A DNA stretch of 20,006 bases from Methanobacteriota archaeon (GTDB lineage Archaea; Thermoplasmatota; Thermoplasmata; RBG-16-68-12). Position 1 is the stretch's first letter. The number at the start of each line of letters is the position of its first letter. The position numbers were made by a program, and so were the translations under genes. Under the pieces are notes generated by a model that was not told the origin of the DNA, did no database searches, and saw only the letters and a list, made by a program, of their open reading frames with translations. The stretch lies in assembly GCA_005878325.1 (NCBI GenBank), contig VBMR01000015.1, forward strand, positions 1 to 20,006. The letters are read 5' to 3'. Shown here piece after piece: positions 1-6,994 of this stretch.

Positions 1-307
1 CGAGTTCCTTCAGGGACGCCTCGAACTCCTTCGCCTCCCGCGGACGGAGCAGGTGGCGGAACGTCTGGAACTCCTGAGCCAAGCTGTCCAGTTCCGTGGA
101 CGTGCGGCCGCGCGGCGCGGCGGGCAGGGGCAGTTCCGAGGGCGGCTCCTTCGACGGGGACAAACTGGGGATCTCCTGCTCGATTCGGTCGACGGCATCG
201 GCCAAGGTCATGTCGGGGTGCCGCAACATCGCCGCCATGACGACGTCGCCGTGGCCTTCGAGCTGCCACTTCAGCAGCTTGAGGGCGGCCTCATCCCGCT
301 TGGCCAT
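1..307 (-). CDS. Hypothetical protein, 3' end outside the window
   Basis: An open frame runs without a stop from an ATG at 307 down to the window edge, giving at least 102 residues. Codon choice is strongly G/C-ending like the confirmed neighbours, and a purine-rich stretch resembling a ribosome binding site lies just before the ATG. The protein is charged and looks helical: it opens with MAKRDEAALKLLKWQLEG, has a Pro/Ser-rich linker around residues 50-70, then a second helical part rich in Glu, Arg and Phe. No membrane segment or catalytic motif is visible. It follows the exported protein gene at 394-930 by 86 nt on the same strand and may share its transcript. I do not recognise the family. 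Confidence 0.6.
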   Translation of the reverse strand, partial: MAKRDEAALKLLKWQLEGHGDVVMAAMLRHPDMTLADAVDRIEQEIPSLSPSKEPPSELPLPAAPRGRTSTELDSLAQEFQTFRHLLRPREAKEFEASLKEL

Positions 308-393
308 CCCTTCGCTCCGTGTCCGAACGGTTCAGGCCTACAAAAAGAATTGGCCTTTCCGGCCTCCCGCGCCGCGGTCCCCTCGAAACGGAC

Positions 394-930
394 TCAGGCC
401 TGGCTCCAACTATAGACGACGCTCGACATCGGGTTCGGGGCGTTCGCGTAGTCCGAGCAGTAGTTCCAGTCCCCGACATCGCCCGCCACGAAGCTGGTCG
501 CACTTCCGGAAGTGAGGACCTTCGTGATCGAGGCCGATGCACAGCCCGTCGTGGGTGCCGTGCCGCTTGTCTTGTAGATGTATGTCGTGGTCCACTCCGC
601 ACCCTTCGTGATCGTCGGGGTGACGGTCCCCGCGGCGTTCACACGCATCGCGCTCGACGTGGCGGAGCAACCCCAGATGACGAACCCGCTCGTTCCGACG
701 ACATAGGTCGGGGGGGTCGGAGGCACCGGTTCGCAGTTCCGAGTCAAGGTGGCTCCGACCGGAGTCGGCGCGGTCAGGGTCTGATTGAACAGGATCGCCG
801 CGGAGACGACACCCGCGATCAGCATGATGGCCAGGAACGCGGCGAGCGGCCTCTCGACCACGGCCCTTCGGATGTTGTCCGTCACCCGCCGGCGGGGCTC
901 GACGTCCTCGTCGAAAAAGTCCGGGGTCAC
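394..930 (-). CDS. Single-pass membrane-anchored exported protein, unknown function
   Basis: 178 aa from a GTG start; an in-frame TGA lies three codons upstream, so no earlier start exists. Residues 1-28 are charged (RRR, RRAVVER), residues about 29-47 form one hydrophobic helix (AAFLAIMLIAGVVSAAILF), and the remaining 130 residues are Ser/Thr/Gly-rich with few charges. The outer part has four cysteines (NCEP, GCSAT, GCASA, YCSDY) that could form two disulfides. This is the layout of a signal-anchored protein with an extracellular domain. The GTG overlaps the stop of a possible 30-aa ORF upstream (GTGA). It resembles many small archaeal exported proteins without a named family; a pilin-like role is possible but no pilin processing site is seen. 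Confidence 0.7.
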   Translation of the reverse strand: MTPDFFDEDVEPRRRVTDNIRRAVVERPLAAFLAIMLIAGVVSAAILFNQTLTAPTPVGATLTRNCEPVPPTPPTYVVGTSGFVIWGCSATSSAMRVNAAGTVTPTITKGAEWTTTYIYKTSGTAPTTGCASASITKVLTSGSATSFVAGDVGDWNYCSDYANAPNPMSSVVYSWSQA

Positions 931-1019
931 TGGGAATCACACCCCCGCGACATCGCGCCCCCGAGGGCGCCTGCGATCATCTCCCTTGTCTCACCCTTCG
1001 GAACCCCTTGCTCGGCCAT
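927..1019 (-). CDS. Possible 30-aa small ORF coupled to the exported protein gene
   Basis: ATG at 1019 opens a 30-residue frame (MAEQGVPKGETREMIAGALG and 10 more residues) whose TGA overlaps the GTG start of the exported protein by four bases, the usual arrangement of translationally coupled archaeal genes. An AAGGGGTTGG stretch just before the ATG could act as a ribosome binding site. The frame is open further upstream to 1211, but that part is arginine-rich and looks non-coding. I know no family for the peptide. The rest of the gap, 1020-1213, holds nothing else I can name. Confidence 0.3.
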   Translation of the reverse strand: MAEQGVPKGETREMIAGALGGAMSRGCDSQ

Positions 1020-1213
1020 GGCCAACCCCTTTTTTGAAAGCCGCGGCCCGGGGTAAAGCCGCGACGTTTCATCTGTGGTCTGAGCACTTCGCCTTGAGCA
1101 AGGACGCACATAATTAGGGCACCCGCCACGACGGGTCCGCCGATCGCGTCTCCGGAGCCTACCGGCGGAATGTTCTCTTCTGACTATCTCCGCCGATAAC
1201 GGGGACGCCACCG

Positions 1214-1221
1214 CTTTATAA
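1214..1221 (+). promoter_or_regulatory. TATA box of the first KaiC-like gene
   Basis: CTTTATAA is centred about 28 nt before the ATG at 1246, and no ribosome binding site lies between. This is the expected position for a leaderless archaeal transcript. Confidence 0.6.
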
Positions 1222-1245
1222 CGAGCATCTCGTCCGACGTGTGCG

Positions 1246-1965
1246 ATGGAGGTTCAAGTCCCTCTTCTCCAGACGCACGTCGAAGGGCTCGACCGCGCCC
1301 TCGGCGGCGGAATCCCCGTGGGCAGCACGGTCCTGGTCGCGGGCACGCCGGGGACGATGAAGACCTCTCTGATCCTCTGGGTCATGCACGAAAACGCCCG
1401 CACGAACGGGGTCAAGTCCCTCTACGTGAGCCTGGAGCAGGACATGGACAGCCTGAAGGCGGGGGCCGCCCGCATGGGAATGGGCAACCTCCACGAGTCG
1501 TCCGTGTACGTCCTGGACCTCGGGCAGCTCCGGAAGGGGCTCCACCGGGCCGAGACGACGAAGGACTGGTTCACGATCCTGATCGAGATCGTCAAGGAGG
1601 CCGTGAGCTCGAGCGGATACCAGGTCCTGGCGATCGACAGCCTTGAGGCCCTCTACGCCCTCTCCGACCTCAAGTCGCCGCGCCGCGAAATGTTCCATCT
1701 CCTCGGGGCCGTCAAGGAGCTCGGCCTGACGACGTTCCTGATCACGGAGACGCCCTTCGGCTCCACGCGGCTCGCGCAGTGGGGAGAAGACTTCCTCGCG
1801 GACGGGATCCTCCATCTGAAGCAGGTCGAGGTCGGGGAGACGGATGTCCAGCTGCGCCTGCGGTGCGTGAAGATGCGGTGGATGAACCACGATCACAATG
1901 CGCTCGTGCTAAACCACGACGGCCGACACTTCTTCGTGACCCATGTGATTTCGAAGAAAAAGTGA
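1246..1965 (+). CDS. KaiC-like RecA-superfamily ATPase, single domain
   Basis: 239 aa, about one KaiC domain; cyanobacterial KaiC has two. Residues 33-41 form the Walker A loop (GTPGTMKTS), with Met before the catalytic Lys39. The VSLEQD segment at 61-66 matches the acidic pair after strand 3 in KaiC (here Glu-Gln rather than Glu-Glu). Residues 127-131 (VLAID) form Walker B. The C-terminal motif RCVKMRWMNHDHN corresponds to the KaiC VKMRGTxH segment that contacts the neighbouring subunit's nucleotide. The family binds ATP, usually forms hexamers, and in archaea is mostly uncharacterised with suggested signalling roles. A clear paralogue lies at 3955-4833. The start is placed by the TATA box; the next gene is convergent. 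Confidence 0.88.
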   Translation: MEVQVPLLQTHVEGLDRALGGGIPVGSTVLVAGTPGTMKTSLILWVMHENARTNGVKSLYVSLEQDMDSLKAGAARMGMGNLHESSVYVLDLGQLRKGLHRAETTKDWFTILIEIVKEAVSSSGYQVLAIDSLEALYALSDLKSPRREMFHLLGAVKELGLTTFLITETPFGSTRLAQWGEDFLADGILHLKQVEVGETDVQLRLRCVKMRWMNHDHNALVLNHDGRHFFVTHVISKKK

Positions 1966-2000
1966 ACAGCGGCAGGCCGGGCCCGCCGCGAGGTTGTCCC

Positions 2001-2733
2001 TCACCGCGGCTGAATCGGCGGCGCGGGCTGCACAGCCATGCCGGGCATCGTCGTCGGTCCGGGGATCTCTCCCTTCTTGACGCGGTTCCAGACGAGGTAA
2101 TACGCTCCCGCATAGAGGAGGGAGGGGATCGCCCCAAGGTAACCCAGGGTCGTGACCCGATTCTGGAAGGATGCCGCCGCGCTGTTTGCCAAGTTTGGAT
2201 CGCAGGAGACCCCGTTCGGACAGGCCGTCGCGATGAACTCGGAAATCACTCCATTGGCCACGGCGAAGATGGCGATGGAAATCACGACCGTCGCGACGTA
2301 CCCCAGGAGCAGCAGAGTCTTGCCCGTCTGGTTCTGCAAGGCGAACGTGAAGAAAACGCTCGCGAGTCCTACCACGATGCTGCCGATCGCCAGGACGATG
2401 AGGAAGTTGCCCATGGCCGCCTGGAGCGCTCCGGGGCCTGGGGCTTGGCCGAAGGCTGCGAGAGCCGATGCGAAAGAGACGATGGTCCCGACAACGACGA
2501 TGAGGATCCCAGATCAGGAGGAGGAACACACCCGTCTTCGTCCGATCGATTTGCTTCTGTCGCTCTTGGTCGTACGGCGACGAGAAGCCTTGGCCGTACG
2601 CGGGCGCGGGGTACGACGGCATGGCGCCGGTCCCGGTCCCTCCGGCCGCCAGCGGGCTCCCACAGTTCACACAGAAGGCGGTCTCGGGTCGGTTTGCGGC
2701 TCCACACCGCGGGCAACGGACTTCGGCAGCCAA
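2001..2733 (-). pseudogene. Zinc-ribbon multi-pass membrane protein gene with a one-base frameshift
   Basis: Two frames together encode one protein. The first starts at a TTG (2733) with a GGGGGAG ribosome binding site just upstream. It gives a zinc ribbon (CPRC at 7-10, CVNC at 21-24), a Pro/Tyr/Gly linker, and the start of a membrane helix (TGVFLLLI). Near 2505-2512 the hydrophobic reading moves to the next frame, continuing ILIVVVGTIVSFASAL and three further helices to a stop at 2001. Removing one base there restores about 243 residues. Archaeal zinc-ribbon plus transmembrane proteins of this shape are common and of unknown role. The 137-aa C-terminal part, which has its own ATG at 2414, might still be made alone. 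A sequencing error is equally possible. Confidence 0.7.
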
Positions 2734-2941
2734 TTTCTCTCCCCCGGTCGCGGGAGGGGAGTTGCAGGACAAAAACCTTCCGTGCGCGCCGGACGAAAAC
2801 GGACGACCGCGACGCCGGACCATCCAAGGGCGCCGGCGTCGCCGGACCCTCGTCTCGGTTCCCCACGATGGCCGACCCTCCGAAAAGCCTTTCGGGTCTC
2901 GGAAAAGGGTATTTCCGGCGGGAATTGCCTGTTGTCACCGC

Positions 2942-3352
2942 TTGGTCGCACCCGGGGCCTTCGACCGATGGATCGCGCTCGAGGTCGGCCGCCTGAACGC
3001 GAACCTGGTCGTCGAGAAGCGCCGCCTGGCGGACCTTCTGCGGGAGCCGGAACCGGCCTGCCGCACGCGGGAGGGGAACCTCCACACGTTCGAGCCCGAG
3101 GCCCTCGCCCGGTTCGCGTCGGTCCTCACGGCCGACGAGGCGGTCGCCCTTCGGCTCCCCCTCACGCTGCTCGTCCGCGGGGATTCGGACGACGCCCGGC
3201 TAACCGACGAGATGGGAGCGAAGGCCCTTCGGGCCGTCGAGAAGTTCGACCGGGCGTTCGAATACCGCGAAGGTCGCATGGCGTTGCCCCATTCCCTCGC
3301 GATCGACCTCGTCCAACGCCACGGGGGCGTGCTCCAGCTCGCCTTCGGCTGA
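2942..3352 (+). CDS. UPF0216 (DUF61) family protein
   Basis: About 136 aa. The match to the archaeal UPF0216 family lies in the opening helix (EVGRLNANLVVEKRRLADLL), the basic segment TREGNLHTFE, and the pattern of a middle beta region followed by a C-terminal helix. The function of the family is unknown. The open frame extends far upstream, but that part is arginine- and proline-rich without the family pattern. I chose the TTG at 2942 because it is the nearest start to the conserved part and a TATA-like GGGTATTTC (2907-2915) sits about 31 nt before it. The start is therefore uncertain. It ends 4 nt before the convergent DUF6015-like gene. Confidence 0.75.
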   Translation: MVAPGAFDRWIALEVGRLNANLVVEKRRLADLLREPEPACRTREGNLHTFEPEALARFASVLTADEAVALRLPLTLLVRGDSDDARLTDEMGAKALRAVEKFDRAFEYREGRMALPHSLAIDLVQRHGGVLQLAFG

Positions 3353-3356
3353 GCCC

Positions 3357-3794
3357 CTATTTCGGCGGTTCCGGCTTCTCGCGGCGGGTCGCGGTCGCCC
3401 AGGAGTCTTCTGGGATGTCGTCGTAGATCGACCCCATCCGCTCGGCCTCTTCCTTCGCCTTCTGTGCCTCGACGAGTTCCATGATTCTCTCTTTCCGGAA
3501 CATCCAGTAGTGGATCCGCCACTCCCGACCGTCGTAGAGGGTCGTCTCCTCTCGCTCCGTCGTTAGGATGCCGGAATCCTCCAGCATGTAGAAGGCGTCC
3601 CGATCCTCCGGTTCCAGGACGTTGTCGATGATCCGTTCCGAGTAGCCGAAGAAGTTCAGGACGTGCTGGGCCATCGCGCGGGCCTCTTCTTCCTTCATCC
3701 CGGTCCGGTCGATCGAGTTCCGGATCGCCCGGGTGAGGTCGTCCACGCTCAAAGTGCCAGCGGGACCTCTTTCGGACTTCGTCTTAACCGCCAT
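3357..3794 (-). CDS. DUF6015-like archaeal protein
   Basis: 145 aa. After a Lys/Arg-rich start, residues about 16-75 are helical and contain HVLNFFGY and DNVLEPEDRDAFYMLEDSGI. Then comes a beta segment (TTEREETTLYDGREWRIHYW) and a long charged C-terminal helix. The pattern recalls the archaeal DUF6015 family as I remember it, including a winged-helix-like look. The function is unknown; DNA or RNA binding is a guess from fold appearance. The ATG at 3794 follows a strong AGGAGGGG ribosome binding site (3801-3808) and a TATA box at 3826-3834, so this start is well supported. No membrane helix or catalytic motif is seen. Confidence 0.75.
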   Translation of the reverse strand: MAVKTKSERGPAGTLSVDDLTRAIRNSIDRTGMKEEEARAMAQHVLNFFGYSERIIDNVLEPEDRDAFYMLEDSGILTTEREETTLYDGREWRIHYWMFRKERIMELVEAQKAKEEAERMGSIYDDIPEDSWATATRREKPEPPK

Positions 3795-3825
3795 GGACTC
3801 GGCCCCTCCTCATGGGAGCGCGTGC

Positions 3826-3834
3826 GTATTTAAG
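3826..3834 (-). promoter_or_regulatory. TATA box of the DUF6015-like gene
   Basis: Minus-strand CTTAAATAC lies about 36 nt before the ATG at 3794, leaving a short leader that holds the AGGAGGGG ribosome binding site at 3801-3808. Confidence 0.6.
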
Positions 3835-3954
3835 GGTTCTGCGCTTCGCCCGCTCCGCTGAGAATCAGTAAGGCAATCGACGGCGAGAATCGGGGTTTCC
3901 ACCCTTTCGAGCGGAAAAGGTTAACGTTTGGGGCTTGCATCACTACTTCGGGAA

Positions 3955-4833
3955 ATGGAAGGGGCCGGGGTCGAGTGGGTGCGGACCGGCAAGCCCGGCG
4001 AAGCTGCGGGCCTGCCCGAGGAGTTCGAGGGCGAACTCCGCGACCTGCGGGACGAGGTCCGGCGGTTGCGGGATCAGGTGACCGCCCTGGCCTCCGCCTC
4101 CGCGACGGTGCAGCGACCGGCCGGGGACGAACGTCTCCCCACGTACGTCGGCGGACTGGACCCATTCCTTGAGGGCGGCGTCCCGAGGGGCAGCATCCTC
4201 GCGATCACGGGACCGGGGGGCTCGATGAAGACGTCCCTCGCCCTGTACATCCTGGCGAAGAACCGCGCCGCGGGGCGACGCGGTGTGTACGTGACGGTCG
4301 AAGAGAGCCGCGACTCGATCCTGCGGACGATGCGCCACCTGGGCTTGGGTAAGGACGACGACTTCCTCGTCGACATCGCGCGACTGCGGGTCGAGCGGGA
4401 AGGGGCCGAGGACATCCGCGACTGGCTGCGGGTCCTCAAAGACTTCCTCGTCCGCCGGAACCAGCGGGAACGGATCGACCTGGTCATCATCGACACGATG
4501 GACGTCCTCGCATCGATGGCACAACTCGAGGACCCGCGGAACGAGCTGTTCCACTTCTTCCATTTCTTGCGCTCGATGGGCGTCACGACCTTCGCGATCG
4601 CGAACGCGGACCCGTCCGGGACGGGGGTCTCGCACGACCTCACGTTCCTCGCAGATGGCGTGTTCGAGCTGCGCTTCAGCGGCGCGGGGGAGGGAAAGGT
4701 CCAGCTCCTCTTCCGGTGCGTGAAGATGCGCCACACGAACCATTCTCGGGACTACTTCGTCCTCGCCTACGACCGGGGATTCGCGGCCCGGGCCTACGTG
4801 GCCCCAAAAGGCAATCGATGGGGCCGCCCCTGA
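3955..4833 (+). CDS. KaiC-like RecA-superfamily ATPase with N-terminal coiled coil
   Basis: 292 aa from ATG 3955; a TTG at 3928 would add nine residues. Residues 22-46 (EEFEGELRDLRDEVRRLRDQ and on) form a coiled coil missing from the paralogue at 1246-1965. The KaiC domain follows: Walker A at 86-94 (GPGGSMKTS), VTVEES with the paired acidic residues at 116-117, Walker B LVIID at 176-180, and C-terminal RCVKMRHTNHSRD, close to KaiC's own motif. The two ATPases share the Met before the P-loop Lys, so they form one archaeal subfamily. A TATA-like GGTTAAC lies about 33 nt before ATG 3955, which decided the start. Partner proteins are not evident from the neighbours. The stop abuts the sepF stop on the other strand (TGATCA). 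Confidence 0.87.
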   Translation: MEGAGVEWVRTGKPGEAAGLPEEFEGELRDLRDEVRRLRDQVTALASASATVQRPAGDERLPTYVGGLDPFLEGGVPRGSILAITGPGGSMKTSLALYILAKNRAAGRRGVYVTVEESRDSILRTMRHLGLGKDDDFLVDIARLRVEREGAEDIRDWLRVLKDFLVRRNQRERIDLVIIDTMDVLASMAQLEDPRNELFHFFHFLRSMGVTTFAIANADPSGTGVSHDLTFLADGVFELRFSGAGEGKVQLLFRCVKMRHTNHSRDYFVLAYDRGFAARAYVAPKGNRWGRP

Positions 4834-5217
4834 TCAGAACGCGCCCTTGATCTTCGCGCGGTCGATCTTGATCCCGCTCGGCGTGGCCATAAGGATGTTC
4901 TTCCCGACGACGGCCACGTCGCCCCCGCAATCCCGGACGGCGCTCTTCATCTCCGCCGTGATGCGCTTCAGCGCGAGGTCGTCGCTCGCAAGGCTCGTGT
5001 AGTCGATCAGCAGGATGTTCCCGTTGTACACGTGGGTCGTGAGGTCCGCGACGTCTTCGTAGCGATAGATTTCCGCGACCTTGACCAGGTGTTCCGCGGG
5101 CTCACCCAGCGACCCGCCCTCGTTCTCAAAGCTCAGCTCCGCCAAGTCGATGTACGTGTCCGCGTCCGACGCGCCGCCTTCGGCGAGACGCCGGAACGGT
5201 TTCTTGATGAAGGCCAT
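4834..5217 (-). CDS. sepF: Archaeal SepF cell-division protein
   Basis: 127 aa. The N-terminal MAFIKKPFRRLAEG is short, basic and amphipathic, as in SepF membrane anchors. The core domain, from about residue 22, carries the archaeal SepF signature: TYIDLAELSFE, KVAEIYRYEDVADLTTHVYN, GNILLIDYTSLA, and the C-terminal GGDVAVVGKNILMATPSGIK. SepF binds FtsZ and tethers it to the membrane in FtsZ-dividing archaea. An ATG at 5388 is in frame upstream, but the added stretch lacks family similarity and covers the TATA region. The ATG at 5217 has AAGGGATG as a ribosome binding site and TATA-like TTTAAATTT (5256-5266) upstream. The gene stands alone, divergent from the ferredoxin-NADP reductase. Confidence 0.9.
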   Translation of the reverse strand: MAFIKKPFRRLAEGGASDADTYIDLAELSFENEGGSLGEPAEHLVKVAEIYRYEDVADLTTHVYNGNILLIDYTSLASDDLALKRITAEMKSAVRDCGGDVAVVGKNILMATPSGIKIDRAKIKGAF

Positions 5218-5255
5218 GCCACATCCCTTCTGCGGACGCCCTGTAGCCAAGACCC

Positions 5256-5266
5256 CAAATTTAAAG
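5256..5266 (-). promoter_or_regulatory. TATA box of sepF
   Basis: CTTTAAATTTG on the minus strand lies about 44 nt before the ATG at 5217, leaving a leader of roughly 15-20 nt with a ribosome binding site. Confidence 0.55.
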
Positions 5267-5305
5267 GTATCGCGGCGGTCGTTCACCGAAGGCCCGAATT
5301 CCCTC

Positions 5306-5317
5306 GATATATATTTG
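5306..5317. promoter_or_regulatory. Second AT-rich TATA-like element in the sepF/reductase gap
   Basis: GATATATATTTG is the most AT-rich site of the divergent gap and could direct transcription either way. It is too far from both starts for a leaderless message (about 90 nt each side) and so would give longer leaders than the nearer boxes at 5256-5266 and 5374-5380. Confidence 0.35.
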
Positions 5318-5373
5318 AATCGCCATAAGATAGCCGTGGTCTTTCGTACCACGGACGCCATTCCCGTGCCAAC

Positions 5374-5380
5374 GTTTAAG
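5374..5380 (+). promoter_or_regulatory. TATA-like box of the ferredoxin-NADP reductase gene
   Basis: GTTTAAG is centred about 32 nt before the ATG at 5409, consistent with a leaderless transcript. Confidence 0.5.
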
Positions 5381-5408
5381 AAGGACACCTCTCTAGTCGC
5401 TGCCGCCC

Positions 5409-6353
5409 ATGGTCTACGATCTCATCATCATCGGGGGCGGCCCGGCGGGCCTGACGGCGGGCGTGTACGCCCGCACCCGGAAGCTGGCCACGCTGATCCT
5501 CGAGGCCCAGGCCGCGGGCGGCCAGCTCGAATGGCTCTACCCGACGAAGTCCGTATACGATTACCCGAGCTACATTGCGGTCGAAGGGGGCGAGCTCGCG
5601 GAGCTGTTCTCCCTCCATTCCCGCGAAAGCGGCGCGGAGCTCCGGCCCGAGGAGGTTGTCGACCTCGAGCGGGTGCCCTCCGGCTTCCTCGTCCACACCC
5701 GCGAAGGGAACGCCTACGAGGCCCGCGCGATCCTCCTTGCCATGGGCATGGGCCTGTTCGAGTCCAAGCGGCTCGACGTGCCCGGCGAGACGGAGCTCGA
5801 GGGGAAGGGCGTCGAGTACCGGGTCCGCGATTGGCACGATTTCAAGGGGAAACGCGTGATCGTCGTCGGCGGCGGCGACAGCGCCCTCGAAATCGCCCTC
5901 GAGATTTTCGCGGTCGCAAAGCACGTGATCCTCGTCCACCGCCGCGGGGAGTTCCGGGCGATGGAGAAGAACGTCGAGGCGGTCCTGAAGTCCCCCATCG
6001 AGGTCGTGTACAACGCCGAGGTGACGAGCATCGAGGGAGATGGCCGTGTCGAGCGCGCGATCGTGCACGACAACCGGACGCTGAAGAAGCAGGTCTTCGA
6101 TGTCGACGCGGTGATCGTGAACATCGGCTTCCAGCCGAAGATCACGCCCCTCCCGCGGTGGGGCATCGCGCTCGAGGGGGAGCGGTTGATCAAGGTGAAG
6201 GCGGACATGTCCACGTCCGTCCGGGGGATCTATGCCTGCGGGGACATCGTCTCGTATCCCGGGAAAGACAAGCGGATCGTGACGGGCTGCGGCGAGGCCG
6301 TCACCGCCGTCATGTCCGTATATAAGTACCTCAAGCAGCCCTATTGGGCGTGA
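5409..6353 (+). CDS. Thioredoxin-reductase-like ferredoxin-NADP+ reductase
   Basis: 314 aa, FAD flavoprotein of the pyridine nucleotide-disulfide oxidoreductase fold. Residues 9-14 (GGGPAG) bind the FAD ADP moiety, 38-45 (GGQLEWLY) and 276-279 (ACGD) also contact FAD, and 153-158 (VGGGDS) with 177-183 (VHRRGEF) bind NADP(H). The CxxC active site that thioredoxin reductases carry near residue 136 is missing (GVEYRVRDW there). Together with the YPxKxVYDYP segment, this matches the ferredoxin/flavodoxin-NADP+ reductase group (Bacillus YumC type), which moves electrons between NADPH and ferredoxin. The assignment over thioredoxin reductase is firm for lack of CxxC; the physiological partner is inferred. 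Its 3' end overlaps the convergent HAD gene by 23 bp. Confidence 0.88.
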   Translation: MVYDLIIIGGGPAGLTAGVYARTRKLATLILEAQAAGGQLEWLYPTKSVYDYPSYIAVEGGELAELFSLHSRESGAELRPEEVVDLERVPSGFLVHTREGNAYEARAILLAMGMGLFESKRLDVPGETELEGKGVEYRVRDWHDFKGKRVIVVGGGDSALEIALEIFAVAKHVILVHRRGEFRAMEKNVEAVLKSPIEVVYNAEVTSIEGDGRVERAIVHDNRTLKKQVFDVDAVIVNIGFQPKITPLPRWGIALEGERLIKVKADMSTSVRGIYACGDIVSYPGKDKRIVTGCGEAVTAVMSVYKYLKQPYWA

Positions 6354-6993
6354 GGGCCCGCAGCAACGGCGGCAGGGCGTCCGGCGTCTCGATCAAATGG
6401 TCCACGCCCGCCGCCTCGAGGCTTTCGCGGGTCCCGTAGCCCCACGTCACGCCGATCGCTCGGGCGCCCGCGTCCTTCGCCGCCCGCACGTCGTTCTCCG
6501 TGTCCCCGACCACGACGCACTCCGATGGCGTGAGGCCGAGGCCCTCCGCGGCCTTCAAGACCGAATCCGGCGCGGGCTTCTTGCGGGGAACCGAGTCGCC
6601 GCCGAGGATGACTTGAAAGTGGGGGAGGAGGCCCGTGGCCTGCAGGGCCGCCACCGTGGTGTCGCGTCGTTTGTTCGTCACCGCGCCGAGCTTCCAGGCG
6701 CCCAGGGAGGCAAGCATCTCTGGGACGCGTGGGTAGGGCCGCATGCCCTCGCGGACCGACTCCGCCTCGACCTTCTGGAACACCTCGATCGCCTTCGCGG
6801 CCTCCGCGCGGGTGAGCCCGCACCGTTCGTAGATCACCTCGATCGGCGTCCCGATCCACCGGGCCGCGGCGGACCCAGGGACCGTCCCGCGATGGACCGC
6901 CGCGAGTCCCGCGTCGAAGGCGGCGATCCACGCGTCGCGCGTGTCGAGCAACGTCCCGTCGACATCGAAGAGGACCGCGCGGATCCGGGACAC
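6331..6993 (-). CDS. HAD-superfamily hydrolase, phosphoglycolate-phosphatase-like
   Basis: 220 aa. All HAD motifs are present: DVDGT at 10-14 with the nucleophile Asp10 and acid Asp12, Thr106 in VTNKR, Lys138/139 in PRKKPAPDS, and Asp164/Asp168 in GDTENDV. The helical cap (residues about 18-85) sits between motifs I and II, as in subfamily IA enzymes such as phosphoglycolate phosphatase and pyrophosphatase PpaX. The substrate cannot be read from sequence. The GTG start is one nucleotide after the TGA of the PUA gene, whose final codons supply a GGAGGAGG ribosome binding site. The two genes are thus surely one operon, though a functional link to RNA is not obvious. Confidence 0.9.
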   Translation of the reverse strand: MSRIRAVLFDVDGTLLDTRDAWIAAFDAGLAAVHRGTVPGSAAARWIGTPIEVIYERCGLTRAEAAKAIEVFQKVEAESVREGMRPYPRVPEMLASLGAWKLGAVTNKRRDTTVAALQATGLLPHFQVILGGDSVPRKKPAPDSVLKAAEGLGLTPSECVVVGDTENDVRAAKDAGARAIGVTWGYGTRESLEAAGVDHLIETPDALPPLLRALTPNRAA

Positions 6994-6994
6994 G

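Noticed and set aside
1244..1275. tRNA T-arm look-alike (GGTTCAAGTCCCTC)
   Set aside because: The flanking stem has mismatches, no matching acceptor, D or anticodon arms lie upstream, and it falls in the well-supported start of the KaiC-like gene.
2621..2941. 107-residue N-terminal extension of the UPF0216 protein
   Set aside because: It overlaps the zinc-ribbon gene on the other strand and shows no family similarity.
3860..3891. Short direct repeat GAGAATC, 25 nt apart, before the second KaiC-like gene
   Set aside because: Seven bases twice is within chance expectation, and no third copy or symmetric placement was found.
5218..5388. 57-residue extension of SepF
   Set aside because: It covers the promoter region and does not resemble SepF; ATG 5217 has a ribosome binding site.
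5081..6325. 414-aa plus-strand frame over the reductase gene
   Set aside because: Arg/Pro/Gly-rich shadow of the correct reductase frame with no recognisable domain.
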